DNA of 64,000 nucleotides from NCBI RefSeq assembly GCF_002813445.1, contig NZ_PHHD01000001.1:4526001-4590000 (forward strand). Direction: 5' to 3'. Source of the stretch: Pseudomonas tolaasii NCPPB 2192 (lineage in GTDB: Bacteria > Pseudomonadota > Gammaproteobacteria > Pseudomonadales > Pseudomonadaceae). Positions 53,509-64,000 of the stretch are shown here, piece by piece. The position numbers and the translations under genes are program-made. The first letter of the stretch is position 1. Each line of letters opens with the position of its first letter. Under the pieces are notes generated by a model. It was not told the DNA's origin. It searched no databases and was given only the letters and a program-made list of their open reading frames with translations.

Positions 53509-64000
<10,492 letters not shown>

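Overview
The window is high-GC DNA with the gene content of a fluorescent Pseudomonas (P. fluorescens lineage). Pointers are the GlgE/TreS-maltokinase/GlgB cluster, a stand-alone AroA, a 238-residue phosphatidylcholine synthase, a DUF3203-like small protein, many GGDEF/EAL and MocR/LysR/TetR regulators, dispersed inverted repeats starting GTGGGAGCTGGCTTGCC, and a large lipopeptide-type NRPS. I saw no rRNA, tRNA, CRISPR array, insertion sequence or integrase.

Layout. 0-10 kb: a truncated lipase-like hydrolase, a MHYT-GGDEF-EAL c-di-GMP enzyme, an SDR oxidoreductase, an unknown small protein, a MocR regulator, CcoG, a DUF3203-like protein, MgtC, an unrecognised protein with an internal duplication, and a tiny proline-rich protein. 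10-18 kb: glgE, a treS-maltokinase fusion and glgB, which make and branch alpha-glucan from trehalose/maltose. 18-36 kb: housekeeping and accessory genes, namely a membrane GGDEF protein, a hybrid histidine kinase, a CAP-domain protein, divergent MFS/LysR, GNAT, a secreted repeat protein, divergent TetR/quinone reductase with a visible operator candidate, aroA, a YecA-family protein, a ClC channel, a crotonase plus NudC, a TSUP permease, Pcs and an RlmI-like methyltransferase. 36-39.4 kb: an orphan AceE-type E1 and a DUF1289 protein.

39.4-48.5 kb is the least familiar part. An AT-richer 0.6 kb leader containing a strong hairpin precedes six same-strand genes: a GT-B/GT-A double glycosyltransferase fusion, a HemN-like radical SAM enzyme, a tandem two-repeat protein of unknown family, an MFS exporter, a paralogue of the two-repeat protein, and a second MFS transporter. 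The first three genes are joined by TGATG stop/start overlaps. This looks like a biosynthesis-and-export unit for an unknown, probably glycosylated, small molecule, and I could not match it to a described pathway.

48.5 kb to the end is a lipopeptide locus: a NodT-type outer-membrane lipoprotein, a LuxR-type regulator, a SyrD/PvdE-type ABC exporter and a giant NRPS that runs off the window. The NRPS starts with a condensation domain (acyl starter) followed by three complete C-A-T modules. The adenylation codes I read are Thr, Pro and Ser, and the later C domains look like dual condensation/epimerisation domains. An acyl-Thr(Dhb)-Pro-Ser start matches the tolaasin/sessilin group of toxins. Two 20-bp elements resembling the P. 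syringae syr-syp box lie before the exporter and before the NRPS, and a strong terminator separates those two genes.
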